64,000 nt of DNA from positions 1-64,000 of the forward strand of contig NZOF01000045.1 in NCBI GenBank assembly GCA_002695185.1, written 5' to 3'. A program made the translations under genes and the position numbers. Origin of the DNA: Erythrobacter sp. (lineage in GTDB: Bacteria > Pseudomonadota > Alphaproteobacteria > Sphingomonadales > Sphingomonadaceae). The notes below the pieces were generated by a model. That model did no database searches, was not told the origin of the DNA, and was given only the letters and a program-made list of their open reading frames with translations. Positions 1 through 7,872 of the stretch are shown piece by piece (the stretch's first letter is position 1; the number at the start of each line of letters is the position of its first letter).

Positions 1-602
1 ACTTGTCCCAGGGCTGCGCGAAGGGGCACCATGTCGCGATTAACGGTTGCCGCAGAACGTCGCCTAGTCCGCCTTTCGCCTTCTTTGTTACGGCTGACTA
101 AAGCCGGGGCATCCTCAAGCCTTTTGCGCCATGCCCTCAGATGATGGCGACGTAGCTTGTCCAGCTTCACTGCCGCAATGGGGTCTGAATACACATGGCG
201 CCGGAAAACGCCTTCAGCGATTGAACCTGGTCTTCGCTTCAAGTAGGCGCGGCAAGCGTCGGCAACGGTATCAACTCGTTCTGCGCGGGTGCCACCGCTT
301 TCCACCAACTCGGCCCACATTTCAGCGTCGCGCCTCGCAGCTGTAAAGACATCGTGCCCTGTGAGATCTCCGTAATCGCCGAGTGCCTTACGTCGATATT
401 TGCAAGTATCCGGATCATAGGCGCGAGCAAACCAATTGCCCCTACCCTGCCTCTTGGCAGGACGGTATCCAACGTAGGAACCTGCTCGTAGCCGTTGCCA
501 ATGTGGCTCGTCACCTGGCTTGGGCTTCAGCTTTTCCCGGCCACCAATTTTGCTGAGGTCCACCAACGAAAAGCTCCGTCTCGCAATCCATGAAAAATCC
601 AT
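1..602 (-). CDS. Tyrosine-type phage integrase, N-terminal part (cut by window edge)
   Basis: The frame is open from an ATG at 602 to the left edge of the window, about 200 residues, so only the N-terminal and core-binding regions are visible. Readable stretches include GNWFARAYDPDTCKYRRKAL (an AP2-like or SAM-like arm-binding region) and RAERVDTVADACRAYLKRRP (typical start of a core-binding domain). The catalytic R-H-R-Y half would lie outside the window. It reads leftwards, away from the tRNA-derived repeat at 692-739, so it probably belongs to a second element integrated in tandem to the left. Family assignment rests on overall pattern, not catalytic residues. No good ribosome binding site precedes the ATG. 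Confidence 0.7.
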   Translation of the reverse strand, partial: MDFSWIARRSFSLVDLSKIGGREKLKPKPGDEPHWQRLRAGSYVGYRPAKRQGRGNWFARAYDPDTCKYRRKALGDYGDLTGHDVFTAARRDAEMWAELVESGGTRAERVDTVADACRAYLKRRPGSIAEGVFRRHVYSDPIAAVKLDKLRRHHLRAWRKRLEDAPALVSRNKEGERRTRRRSAATVNRDMVPLRAALGQ

Positions 603-691
603 GAAACACTTACGCGAATTTGCTCAAACCTCAACACACTGATTTTGCCCATTTACGAGTACGCAGAGGTACGTGAGAGTGCAAATCTTCA

Positions 692-739
692 CCCTTCACA
701 CGGGTGGGGTCGCAAGTTCAATCCTTGCCGCGCCCACCA
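692..739 (+). repeat. attL-type direct repeat: 3' end of a tRNA gene, left copy
   Basis: These 48 bases are identical to 29820-29867. They read as the 3' part of a tRNA: anticodon loop TTCACAC, 3' anticodon stem GGGTG, T arm GCAAG-TTCAATC-CTTGC, acceptor strand CGCGCCC, then ACCA. The anticodon would be CAC (Val). No GGGCGCG 5' acceptor strand or D arm lies upstream, so this is a fragment; the intact gene is expected further left. It marks the left boundary of the island and, by inference, the right boundary of a neighbouring element. Confidence 0.85.
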
Positions 740-841
740 TAAATGTCCTTGAAATATAGGGAATTTTTGGAGCCGATTTTTCGTCCGCGACCCATTCCCG
801 CGGAACATTGCGGGAAAATGCGGCTCGTTGCGACCTGGCTT

Positions 842-858
842 CGTACAAATGTCGTACA
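842..858. repeat. Putative integrase arm-type sites, left end
   Basis: Two copies of CGTACA separated by five bases. The same arrangement, same orientation and same spacing recurs at 29740-29756 near the other island end. Paired short repeats just inside both att sites are the usual design of arm-binding sites for tyrosine integrases; the binding role is inference. Confidence 0.5.
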
Positions 859-861
859 CTG

Positions 862-1980
862 TCAGCCCTCCTTTTTCAGCTTGAGTTTGGTCCGCCGTTC
901 AGCCTTCCGTTGGCCGCGACGGAGCGCGCGATTGATCTTGTCTTCAGCCTCTTCCACGTGGGTGTACGCCTTTCGCATCAGGTTGATGTCTTCCCAGCCA
1001 CCGTGATGGGCGGCCGCATTGGCATCTACACCTTCTCGAACATTCATCTCCTGGCCAAATGCATGCCGACCCGCAGTATGAAATGGGATGAAGCGAATTC
1101 CCGCATCAGCGCAGGCCTTTCTCCATAATTTCAAGGGGCCTGACCGGCCCGCGTATCCGAACAGGCGAAGATTTTCTGGTACCCTTGGCCAACCGCGAGG
1201 ATATTCTGGAGTTAGCGCCAGCAGCTCTTCCATCAATTCGGGCGGAACGGCAATCCATCGATCTTCGGTCCCTTTCGCTGCTGGGATGCAAACTTTTCCT
1301 TCAGCAGCATCCACATGCTTGTGTGGATGCATTGAAATTGTTTGTGAAATCCGCCCGGCGGTCGCGAACATCATCAACGCAAGAGTTGCGATTTTTGGTG
1401 GGGCATGTTCTCGGAATTGAAGCAGCCAATCCCAATCTGCCGGAGGATATTTCTTTCGGCCCGTGCTACCCCGCTTTTTATCCTGGGCGACCTTCTCAGC
1501 CTTAGTGTAACCGCGAATCCGATACACTGTTCCGTCGCTGTCATCATATAAGTTATTAACGACAGCGCGCACGGGCGTGATTATCTGGCGCGTCCAGGTC
1601 GCCGTCGATGCCATCGGATAGATCTTCTCTCCCAGCTTGCGGACTAGCGATGGTTTTAGGTTCTTTATCTGGATCGCGCCAATTTCTGTAAGGATGGGGA
1701 TGAGGTAGGTCGCTTCCTTTGGCTTCGCAGTGTATTTTAAGACTGCATCTGCGAACGTCAGATCGGGCGCCTTCGGACCAAGCTCCTCTTCCCCAGCGGT
1801 TTCGCCATTCAGATGGCGGTTCAGGACTCGTTTTTCTTCCTCACGACACCATTCCCACGCGCCTGCCTCTTCAGATGCTCTAGTGCTTTTGCGGTAGTAG
1901 CCTGAGATCGCGGTACCACCGTATTCGATCGTTCCCCGGACCCACCATTTCCCTTTACGCTTATAGACCTCGAGCGGCAT
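862..1980 (-). CDS. Tyrosine-type site-specific integrase of the island
   Basis: A 372-residue tyrosine recombinase expected to insert and excise the island at the tRNA 3' end. Catalytic residues are visible in order: Arg210 (TAGRIS), Lys236 (AAKGTED), His301-x-x-x-Arg305 (HTAGRHAFG), the HHGGW box near 325-329, and nucleophile Tyr339 (KAYTH). The N-terminus MPLEVYKRKGKWWVRG is a normal arm-binding start. Its 3' end lies about 120 bp from the left att copy, the usual position for an integrase gene. The upstream small gene overlaps its start by 160 bp in another frame. Confidence 0.93.
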   Translation of the reverse strand: MPLEVYKRKGKWWVRGTIEYGGTAISGYYRKSTRASEEAGAWEWCREEEKRVLNRHLNGETAGEEELGPKAPDLTFADAVLKYTAKPKEATYLIPILTEIGAIQIKNLKPSLVRKLGEKIYPMASTATWTRQIITPVRAVVNNLYDDSDGTVYRIRGYTKAEKVAQDKKRGSTGRKKYPPADWDWLLQFREHAPPKIATLALMMFATAGRISQTISMHPHKHVDAAEGKVCIPAAKGTEDRWIAVPPELMEELLALTPEYPRGWPRVPENLRLFGYAGRSGPLKLWRKACADAGIRFIPFHTAGRHAFGQEMNVREGVDANAAAHHGGWEDINLMRKAYTHVEEAEDKINRALRRGQRKAERRTKLKLKKEG

Positions 1981-2177
1981 CGGTTTGAACTTTCAGAGAT
2001 AAGATCCAAATTTTCCGGTGTGATCAAGACAGTCCGGCCCATCTTCCGGAAGGTACCAAGCTCGACGGCTCGCTCCCTCAGCCACCGAGCCGATATCTTG
2101 ATGCCTCGCTCGGCGAGTTTTTCCACCCATTCTTCGGCGGTAAGCGCGCGGCTCAAATTTGGGCAGGATTCAATCAT
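1821..2177 (-). CDS. Small excisionase-like DNA-binding protein
   Basis: 118 residues. The first 60 look like a winged-helix excisionase/AlpA-type domain: a helical stretch LTAEEWVEKLAERG, then ARWLRERAVELG and a wing-like GTFRKMGRTVLIT. The C-terminal half is Ser/Arg-rich and overlaps the integrase start by 160 bp, so the true protein could be functionally only the N-terminal part. It starts at an ATG overlapping the stop of the upstream HTH gene, suggesting a control-integrase operon. The function is inferred from size, fold pattern and position; other small DNA-binding roles are possible. Confidence 0.55.
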   Translation of the reverse strand: MIESCPNLSRALTAEEWVEKLAERGIKISARWLRERAVELGTFRKMGRTVLITPENLDLISESSNRCRSRSISVKGNGGSGERSNTVVPRSQATTAKALEHLKRQARGNGVVRKKNES

Positions 2178-2394
2178 CGCCCTCGCCCCGCGCTTTCACT
2201 TCAGAGACTGGTTCGACCATCTCGCGAGCAATGTATTCGTCCACGGCATTCACCGGGAGGAGGTACCTGGTGCCGATCCGAATGTACCTGAGGTGCCGGT
2301 TGTCGATTAGGGTTCGGATGCGTTTCTCGGCCCATCCGGTCCGTCGCGCCAGTTGCCGCGGACTGATCAGTTCAACAGCGTCAAGCGTAGACAT
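2170..2394 (-). CDS. Helix-turn-helix (excisionase/MerR-like) protein
   Basis: 74 residues beginning at the ATG at 2394, chosen over a longer upstream frame because AGGAGG sits just before it. The pattern SPRQLARRTGWAEKRIRTLI followed by RYIRIGTRYLLP is the classic helix-turn-helix plus wing of excisionase-family proteins. It is divergent from the XRE regulator, and the intergenic stretch carries two matching operator-like sites, so this operon (this gene, the next small gene, then the integrase) is probably repressed by the XRE protein. Confidence 0.75.
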   Translation of the reverse strand: MSTLDAVELISPRQLARRTGWAEKRIRTLIDNRHLRYIRIGTRYLLPVNAVDEYIAREMVEPVSEVKARGEGDD

Positions 2395-2448
2395 TTGGAC
2401 CTCCTGGTGCACAAAGCGGTATAAATAGGAACGCGAATCGTCATTAGT

Positions 2449-2481
2449 GAACATTTGTGCATAAAAAGGGAACATTTGTCC
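2449..2481. promoter_or_regulatory. Tandem operator-like sites in the XRE/excisionase divergent region
   Basis: Two near-identical imperfect palindromes, GAACATTTGTGC at 2449-2460 and GAACATTTGTCC at 2470-2481, have starts 21 bp apart, two helical turns, so they would face the same side of the DNA. The ideal half-sites are GAACA and TGTTC. Location between divergent regulatory genes fits a Cro/CI-type switch (inference). Confidence 0.6.
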
Positions 2482-2483
2482 AG

Positions 2484-2894
2484 TTGATAAATGCAGCTGC
2501 CATCGGTGGTCGAATGTTGGAGACCCGGAAAGATCACGATCTTCCGCAGAGTAAGGTAGCGGCGTTGCTGCATATCTCAGATCGCGGATACAAAAATTAT
2601 GAGACCGGCAAACGCGAGATACCGCTCTCCGTCGCTCTGGCTTTCTGCGAACGTTTCGGCATTTCATTCTCATGGCTCGTCACAGGAACGGATTGCCTTC
2701 ATCCTGACGATGTCGGCGTGGCCGTCGGCGAACTGGTTTCGGAGATCTTCGCCGAGTCCTCAAAAAGAGGTTTGCAACTGACCCCCACGCAGGCTGGCAA
2801 GATCGGTGCTTACATCTTCAAGACATGTCACACGAACCGGACCTCACCCAACCAGGAAGTCGCGGCGGTATTTGAACTGATGGGAGAGGATTGA
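2484..2894 (+). CDS. XRE (Cro/CI) family transcriptional regulator
   Basis: A helix-turn-helix repressor-like protein: the segment IGGRMLETRKDHDLPQSKVA followed by YKNYETGKREIPLSVALAF matches the five-helix XRE domain, and GISFSWLVTG ends it as in many prophage repressors. The C-terminal 70 residues are helical and unassigned. The start is uncertain: GTG 2457 lies inside an operator, TTG 2484 would give a natural start before the first helix, ATG 2514 would clip it. It probably represses the integrase/excisionase operon from the tandem operators just upstream and is coupled to the next gene. Confidence 0.8.
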   Translation: MINAAAIGGRMLETRKDHDLPQSKVAALLHISDRGYKNYETGKREIPLSVALAFCERFGISFSWLVTGTDCLHPDDVGVAVGELVSEIFAESSKRGLQLTPTQAGKIGAYIFKTCHTNRTSPNQEVAAVFELMGED

Positions 2895-3172
2895 TGGCGC
2901 GTCTATCGGATCATGAGGAACTCGAGAGGCAGCTTAGTCGATTGGCGAATTTCCTCCGTGTCACGGCCATAAGTTTCCTGGGAATTGCGATTATTGCTGC
3001 CGCGACGGATCGCAGTGTACTTGGCGGCGATCTAGGACTCTATCATCTTGTCTTGGGCTGTTTGGCAGCTTCAGGCGTGGCCTTGGGATATGCCGGACAC
3101 CGTGTCGCACGGTTACTTCTATTGGGTGATGTGAAATCGACTCCCATTTCGCTCAACCAGATCGATGATTGA
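2894..3172 (+). CDS. Small two-segment membrane protein, unknown
   Basis: 92 residues with a short charged N-terminus, then hydrophobic segments at about 24-40 (ITAIS-type, FLGIAIIAAA) and 50-72 (LYHLVLGCLAASGVALGYAG). The ATG at 2894 overlaps the stop of the XRE gene (TGATG), so the two are probably co-translated. I do not recognise the family. Its pairing with a repressor may mean a role in exclusion or in sensing, but nothing in the sequence shows this. Confidence 0.6.
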   Translation: MARLSDHEELERQLSRLANFLRVTAISFLGIAIIAAATDRSVLGGDLGLYHLVLGCLAASGVALGYAGHRVARLLLLGDVKSTPISLNQIDD

Positions 3173-3232
3173 TTTCAATCCGCAAATTCACCGCTACTCG
3201 CACGACCGTCGGGCATCCCGCGAGAGGTCTGA

Positions 3233-6031
3233 ATGAACGCCACCGAAATAGCTGAAGCCATAGAGATACTGGCGGAGCAGCCGTTTGACGCTGCCGAATT
3301 CCCCTACGCCTTTCTGGAGGCTTTTGGGCGCAAGCCCACCGAGATCAAGCGGCTGCGTTCTGGCAACACCAACAAGTCCGATCTGGGCGGCGTTCTTCAG
3401 CGCAACCACATCCACATCGCCGTCACGGCGCCGGGTGAGGTCACGCATACCCTCACCGCCCTGCGCGACAGCCCGGCTACCGCAAAGGCCAAGGCCAAGT
3501 TCATCCTCGCCACCGATGGCGACATGCTCGAAGCACAGGATCTGGCGAGCGGGGACATCCTTTCCTGCCCCTATCCTGAATTTGCCGAAAAGTTCGGCTT
3601 CTTCCTGCCGCTGGCGGGCATCACCACCATTCCCCAGCTGCGCGAAAGTTCGTTCGACATTCGCGCCACCCGCCTGTTCAACAAGCTTTATCTGGAGCTG
3701 CTGCAGGACAATCCCGATTGGGATACCGCCGCCCGCCGCGCGGATATGAACCATTTCATGGCCCGGCTGATCTTCTGCTTTTATGCGGAGGATACCAGCA
3801 TCTTCCACCCCAGCTATCCCTTCACCGGGACGGTCGAGAAGATGAGCGAGCGGGACAGTTCGAACACGCATGAGGTGATTGCCGAACTGTTCCGCGCGAT
3901 GAATACGCGCAAGGAGAACCACGAGGCGCAAGGCATCAAGAGCTGGGCGCGGCCCTTCCCCTATGTGAATGGCGGGCTGTTTGGTGGATCGCTGGATGTG
4001 CCGCGCTTCAACAAGTCGGCGCGCAATTACCTGATCCATATCGGCGGGCTGAACTGGACGAAGATCAACCCCGATATTTTCGGCAGCATGATCCAGGCCG
4101 TAGCCGATGATGAGGAGCGCGGCGCGCTGGGCATGCATTACACCAGCGTGCCCAACATCCTGAAGGTGCTGAACCCGCTGTTCCTCGACGACCTGCGCGC
4201 CAAGCTGGAGGAAGCGGGCGACAACAAGGTAAAGCTGCTCAACCTGCGCAAGCGGATGGCGAAAATCCGCGTGTTCGATCCGGCCTGTGGATCGGGCAAT
4301 TTCCTCGTCATCGCTTACAAGGAAATGCGCAAGATCGAGGCGGAGATCAATCAGCGCCGCGATGAGACCGATCGCGCATCGGACATTCCGCTGACCAATT
4401 TTCGCGGGATCGAACTGCGCGATTTTCCGGCGGAGATCGCCCGGCTCGCGCTCATCATTGCGGAATTTCAGTCCGACGTGCTCTATCGCGGGCAGAAGCT
4501 GGCTCTGGCGGAATTTCTGCCGCTCGATGCACAGAACTGGATCGTCCAGGGCAATGCCCTGCGGCTCGACTGGCTGACGGTCTGTGAGCCGACCGGGAAA
4601 GGCGGCGGGAAGATCTTCGCCGACGATCTTTATGGCGCGCCGCTGGATCAGGCCAAGATCGACTTCGAGAACGAAGGTGGTGAGACATATATCTGCGGGA
4701 ACCCGCCATATATTGGCGCAACGACCAAGGCTCCAAAAGGTGCGAGCAAGGAAACGAAGGCACGTCTCAAGCGCGAAGCCGAAATGCGCAAAGCCGATTT
4801 GGAAGCAGTGTTTCGCGGCAGGATCGACGCATGGAAGTCGCTGGACTACGTTTGCGGTTGGCTAATGAAAGCTGCCGATTACGGGAAGGTGGAGAATTCC
4901 GCAGCAGCGTTCGTTTCGACAAACTCCATCTGCCAAGGCGAGCAGGTATTTCGGTTTTGGCCAAGCATCATCAAAGATCAGCTGAGGATCAATTTCGCTG
5001 TCACGTCCTTCAGCTGGAAAAACCTTGCCGCCAAGAATGCCGGTGTCACAGTTTGCATTGTCGGGATTTCGCGACAGTCAGGGATGGCGAAGCTGTATAG
5101 CGGCAAAGACGACACGGTCCGTGATGTCCCAAACATCAACGCTTATCTAGTGCCGTATCACGACGTCTACGTCGAGAATAAGTCCAAGCCCATTCAAGGG
5201 CTTCAAGCCGTTGTGAATGGCAGCAAACCGGCTGACGGGGGCGGGCTGATTTTTGATGCCGATATTGCACACCAATTGCGCTCGGAGGCTGGCGAAGAAT
5301 TTCAGGTAATTCGGCCATTCTTTGGGGCACACGACGCAACGCACGGTGAAGGGCGTTACTGCATTTGGGCTTCAAAGGCGCAGTACGAGGCCCTCAAGGA
5401 TCTACCGGGCTTTCAAAAGCGTTTCGACATTGTCGCGGAGATGAGAAACGAAAGCGACAAAGAGCTGACGAAGGCTGGTGCCGATAGCCCGTACGCATTC
5501 CAACAAGTTCGACAGCGCGGCAATGAGACTGTCTTCCAGATCCCCCGGCACTCTTCGGAGGAAAGAGAATTCTTCCCAGTGGCCACCTTGCCGAAAGGCG
5601 CGATTGTTGGTGATGGGGGTTTTGCGTTCTTCGATCCACCATTGTGGAACATAGCAGTGCTCGTTTCAAAGGTCGCACTGTCTTGGATCGCAACGGTTTG
5701 CGGTAAGATTAAGACTGACTATCGATTCTCGAACACCTTGGGTTGGAACACCCTTCCGGTTCCCCCGCTCACCGAGAAGAACAAGGCCGATCTCAGCTAT
5801 TGCGCGGAGAAAATCTTGCTGGCGAGGGAAGCGTATTTCCCGGCCACAATCGCCGAACTCTACGATGCCGAGAAGATGGATGAGCAGTTCCCGGAATTGC
5901 GTGATGCTCATGCCGCCAATGACGAGGTGCTGGAACGCATCTACATCGGCCGCCGCTTCAAGAACGACACCGAACGCCTCGAAAAACTGTTCGAGCTCTA
6001 CACTAAGATGACCGGCAAGAAGGCCGCGTGA
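3233..6031 (+). CDS. MmeI-like N6-adenine DNA methyltransferase without visible nuclease motif
   Basis: A 932-residue class I methyltransferase of the MmeI/type IIL type. The SAM-binding motif I is FDPACGSGNF at about 348-357 and the catalytic motif IV is NPPY at about 489-492, the N6-adenine form. The helical spacer runs from about 120 to 340 (FGFFLPLAG, then YVNGGLFGG). In MmeI-type enzymes an N-terminal D-E-x-K nuclease precedes this; here residues 1-110 run GGVLQRNHIHI to FILATDGDMLEAQDL with no E-x-K after an acidic residue, so I infer modification only. It is first in a cluster of overlapping genes with nucleases and a helicase. The stretch 4690-5760, probably the target recognition domain, has lower GC than its flanks. 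Confidence 0.9.
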   Translation: MNATEIAEAIEILAEQPFDAAEFPYAFLEAFGRKPTEIKRLRSGNTNKSDLGGVLQRNHIHIAVTAPGEVTHTLTALRDSPATAKAKAKFILATDGDMLEAQDLASGDILSCPYPEFAEKFGFFLPLAGITTIPQLRESSFDIRATRLFNKLYLELLQDNPDWDTAARRADMNHFMARLIFCFYAEDTSIFHPSYPFTGTVEKMSERDSSNTHEVIAELFRAMNTRKENHEAQGIKSWARPFPYVNGGLFGGSLDVPRFNKSARNYLIHIGGLNWTKINPDIFGSMIQAVADDEERGALGMHYTSVPNILKVLNPLFLDDLRAKLEEAGDNKVKLLNLRKRMAKIRVFDPACGSGNFLVIAYKEMRKIEAEINQRRDETDRASDIPLTNFRGIELRDFPAEIARLALIIAEFQSDVLYRGQKLALAEFLPLDAQNWIVQGNALRLDWLTVCEPTGKGGGKIFADDLYGAPLDQAKIDFENEGGETYICGNPPYIGATTKAPKGASKETKARLKREAEMRKADLEAVFRGRIDAWKSLDYVCGWLMKAADYGKVENSAAAFVSTNSICQGEQVFRFWPSIIKDQLRINFAVTSFSWKNLAAKNAGVTVCIVGISRQSGMAKLYSGKDDTVRDVPNINAYLVPYHDVYVENKSKPIQGLQAVVNGSKPADGGGLIFDADIAHQLRSEAGEEFQVIRPFFGAHDATHGEGRYCIWASKAQYEALKDLPGFQKRFDIVAEMRNESDKELTKAGADSPYAFQQVRQRGNETVFQIPRHSSEEREFFPVATLPKGAIVGDGGFAFFDPPLWNIAVLVSKVALSWIATVCGKIKTDYRFSNTLGWNTLPVPPLTEKNKADLSYCAEKILLAREAYFPATIAELYDAEKMDEQFPELRDAHAANDEVLERIYIGRRFKNDTERLEKLFELYTKMTGKKAA

Positions 6032-7209
6032 TGGCGAAACGTCCGCGTGGTTGGGATAAACAAGCAGTCAATGGGATCGCTAAAAAACATTATGGCGGGC
6101 TTGCTGAGATGTTTGACGCCCATGGCTGGTATAAACTTGACCGGACTTTTGGCCAGATCGCTCCTTCCCATGTGAAGGCAACTTACGGAAGCGTTGCTGC
6201 CTTTGAGCGAGCTCATGAAAATGGCCTTGCAGGCAATGGTCTGGTTGATCCCATGGCTGCGATCAATTCCGATCCGCCAAACGTGTGGCTGACTAGCTAT
6301 TACGGATACGATCCGGAAAATTGGGGCTTGCTCGCCTTTGGATCCGAAAGCGACAGAGCGAAGTTCCTGCGTGAAAGCGAGCCGGGCGCACTTGTCGTCG
6401 TCTACGGCACAAAAAGTCTCCGCTCCGATCTGGCCGGCCGAGTACTCGGTGTGCAGCAAGTGTCACATCTGGCCGGACCGTCCGAACAATTCATCTCACC
6501 GCAGGCATGGGCCGAGAAGCAAGCCAGCCCGCGAAACAGGAGCCGATGGCTGTTTGGAGTACAATCAACGCGGGCCTGGCACGTGGTCCCTGAGGATCGC
6601 CCAAGGGTGGAAGACTTTGCTGATGAAACGTGGTCAGCTGGAGCTGGGCGTTCCATCGGCAGGTATTGCAAACGACTGACCAGCGCAGAAGCGAGAAAGG
6701 TTCTCGCCCTCCAAATGTACGAAGGCCCTGTTTTTGGAGGGCGAGAGATCGAGCACGCGGAGTTCGCTGATGGGCAAGACCTGATGCGACCAAGTCGACC
6801 GGGACCCGTTTCTCAGAGCGGCTTTCATGTGTCCGAAAGCGAAGGTCCGAAGCACCTTTATATGCTTGAACTTGTCGGTGACGACATTGGTTCTTTCGTG
6901 CGTGGCCCAATAAGGAAGCGTAGAATCGTGAAGGTGGGTTTTTCCAAAAGCCCCGAAGTGCGCTGCAAAAGCTTCAACAGCGCCTTGCCAGGCAAGCAGT
7001 TTGAATGGCGCATTTTAAAGTCCACCTTCGTCGAAGGCCTCCCGCCTTTCCCATCGTCTCATCATGCCAAAAGCGGCGAGCAGGAAATGGTTCGGTTCCT
7101 TCACAAGAAGGCAGATTCAATGGGCGGGGAATTCTTCCTCGCCAATGACGACCACCTCAATAAGGCATGGAAGCGGGGGAAATCGGCGGCCACCGAATTC
7201 GGAGGTTGA
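6031..7209 (+). CDS. EVE/PUA-like domain fused to GIY-YIG (T5orf172-like) nuclease
   Basis: 392 residues; ATG 6031 overlaps the methyltransferase stop. Residues about 85-210 resemble an EVE-like fold: VWLTSYYGYDPENWGLLAF, then EPGALVVVYGTKS and GRVLGVQQVSHLAG, with a W-F-G-V-Q strand pattern. EVE domains bind modified bases in DNA or RNA (family knowledge). The C-terminal part is GIY-YIG-like: HLYMLELVG, KVGFSKSPEVRCKSFN, and a late Glu in GEQEMVRFLHKK before GGEFFLAN. I infer a nuclease that reads modified DNA, or one held in check by the neighbouring methylase. The EVE assignment is by pattern only and less certain than the GIY-YIG one. Confidence 0.65.
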   Translation: MAKRPRGWDKQAVNGIAKKHYGGLAEMFDAHGWYKLDRTFGQIAPSHVKATYGSVAAFERAHENGLAGNGLVDPMAAINSDPPNVWLTSYYGYDPENWGLLAFGSESDRAKFLRESEPGALVVVYGTKSLRSDLAGRVLGVQQVSHLAGPSEQFISPQAWAEKQASPRNRSRWLFGVQSTRAWHVVPEDRPRVEDFADETWSAGAGRSIGRYCKRLTSAEARKVLALQMYEGPVFGGREIEHAEFADGQDLMRPSRPGPVSQSGFHVSESEGPKHLYMLELVGDDIGSFVRGPIRKRRIVKVGFSKSPEVRCKSFNSALPGKQFEWRILKSTFVEGLPPFPSSHHAKSGEQEMVRFLHKKADSMGGEFFLANDDHLNKAWKRGKSAATEFGG

Positions 7210-7263
7210 AGGACGTAAAACGCCATCATGGAATTGGCTTGTATGCCGGACGACTGCGAATTA

Positions 7264-7281
7264 TGATTACAGGTGATTACA
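7264..7281. promoter_or_regulatory. Direct-repeat operator candidate for the toxin-antitoxin pair
   Basis: TGATTACA occurs twice with a ten-base period, 20 bases before the antitoxin ATG. RHH antitoxins commonly bind tandem repeats spaced by one helical turn. An AGGAG ribosome site follows at about 7290. The antitoxin pair may therefore have its own autoregulated promoter inside the cluster. Confidence 0.45.
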
Positions 7282-7300
7282 TCTGCATCAGGAGCCAGCT

Positions 7301-7558
7301 ATGGGACATGAACCGGCCACTTCCCCCATCACCATTCGCGCGGCGAAGGAGATGGTGAGCGAGATCGATTCCATCGCCCATGCGCTAGACCGGTCGCGCA
7401 ATTACGTCATCAATCAGGCGCTGCAGCAATATCTGGAAGCCAATGCCTGGCAGGTGGAGCGGATCAAGGAAGGGATTGCGGACGCGCGCGCTGGCCGCGT
7501 CCACCCCGCCGATGATGTCCATGCTGAAATCGCCGCGAAACACGGCTTTGGCCGCTGA
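7301..7558 (+). CDS. ParD-like ribbon-helix-helix antitoxin
   Basis: 85 residues. The N-terminal strand ITIRAAKEMVSEIDSIA followed by LDRSRNYVINQALQQYL is a standard CopG/ParD ribbon-helix-helix unit; the C-terminal 35 residues are the toxin-binding tail. A good AGGAG site precedes ATG 7301. It overlaps the toxin start (TGATG). It should bind DNA as a dimer, neutralise the ParE-like toxin, and repress its own promoter at the repeats just upstream (family knowledge). Confidence 0.88.
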   Translation: MGHEPATSPITIRAAKEMVSEIDSIAHALDRSRNYVINQALQQYLEANAWQVERIKEGIADARAGRVHPADDVHAEIAAKHGFGR

Positions 7559-7872
7559 TGCGGGTCACTTATGCGAGTGCCGCGCGGCGCGATCTTGATG
7601 CGATTATCGACTACATCTCGCTTGAAGACCGGGCTGCGGCCGAACGGGTTTTCCATGCGATTTCCGATAGCGTCGACAGACTGGGGGATTACCCCAACAT
7701 GGGCCATGTCGGCCGGATCCCCGATACGCGCGAGCTTTCCGTGACGGGCCTGCCCTATATCGTCGTCTATGAAGTTTCCGCCGAGACGGTGACCGTGCTC
7801 GCCGTCTTCCACGGCGCGCGCGATCTGGCCCGTGCGATGGCAGAAAGATCAAAAGGGATGCCCGATAAATGA
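7558..7872 (+). CDS. RelE/ParE-superfamily toxin
   Basis: 104 residues with the ParE pattern: VTYASAARRDLDAIIDYI, then YPNMGHVGRIPDTREL and LPYIVVYEVSAETVTVLAVF. In this family ParE members poison DNA gyrase and RelE members cleave mRNA; the sequence fits the ParE side better. It is embedded between the nuclease fusion and the helicase, with its stop overlapping the helicase start (ATGA), so loss of the cluster would release the toxin: an addiction function for the neighbouring genes is likely (inference). Confidence 0.88.
   Translation: MRVTYASAARRDLDAIIDYISLEDRAAAERVFHAISDSVDRLGDYPNMGHVGRIPDTRELSVTGLPYIVVYEVSAETVTVLAVFHGARDLARAMAERSKGMPDK

Noticed and set aside
692..739. Complete tRNA-Val gene
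   Set aside because: Only the anticodon loop to CCA half is present; no 5' acceptor strand or D arm occurs upstream at either copy.
3194..4138. 314-residue minus-strand frame
   Set aside because: It is the antisense shadow of the methyltransferase, which has clear motifs; the minus frame has no recognisable domain.
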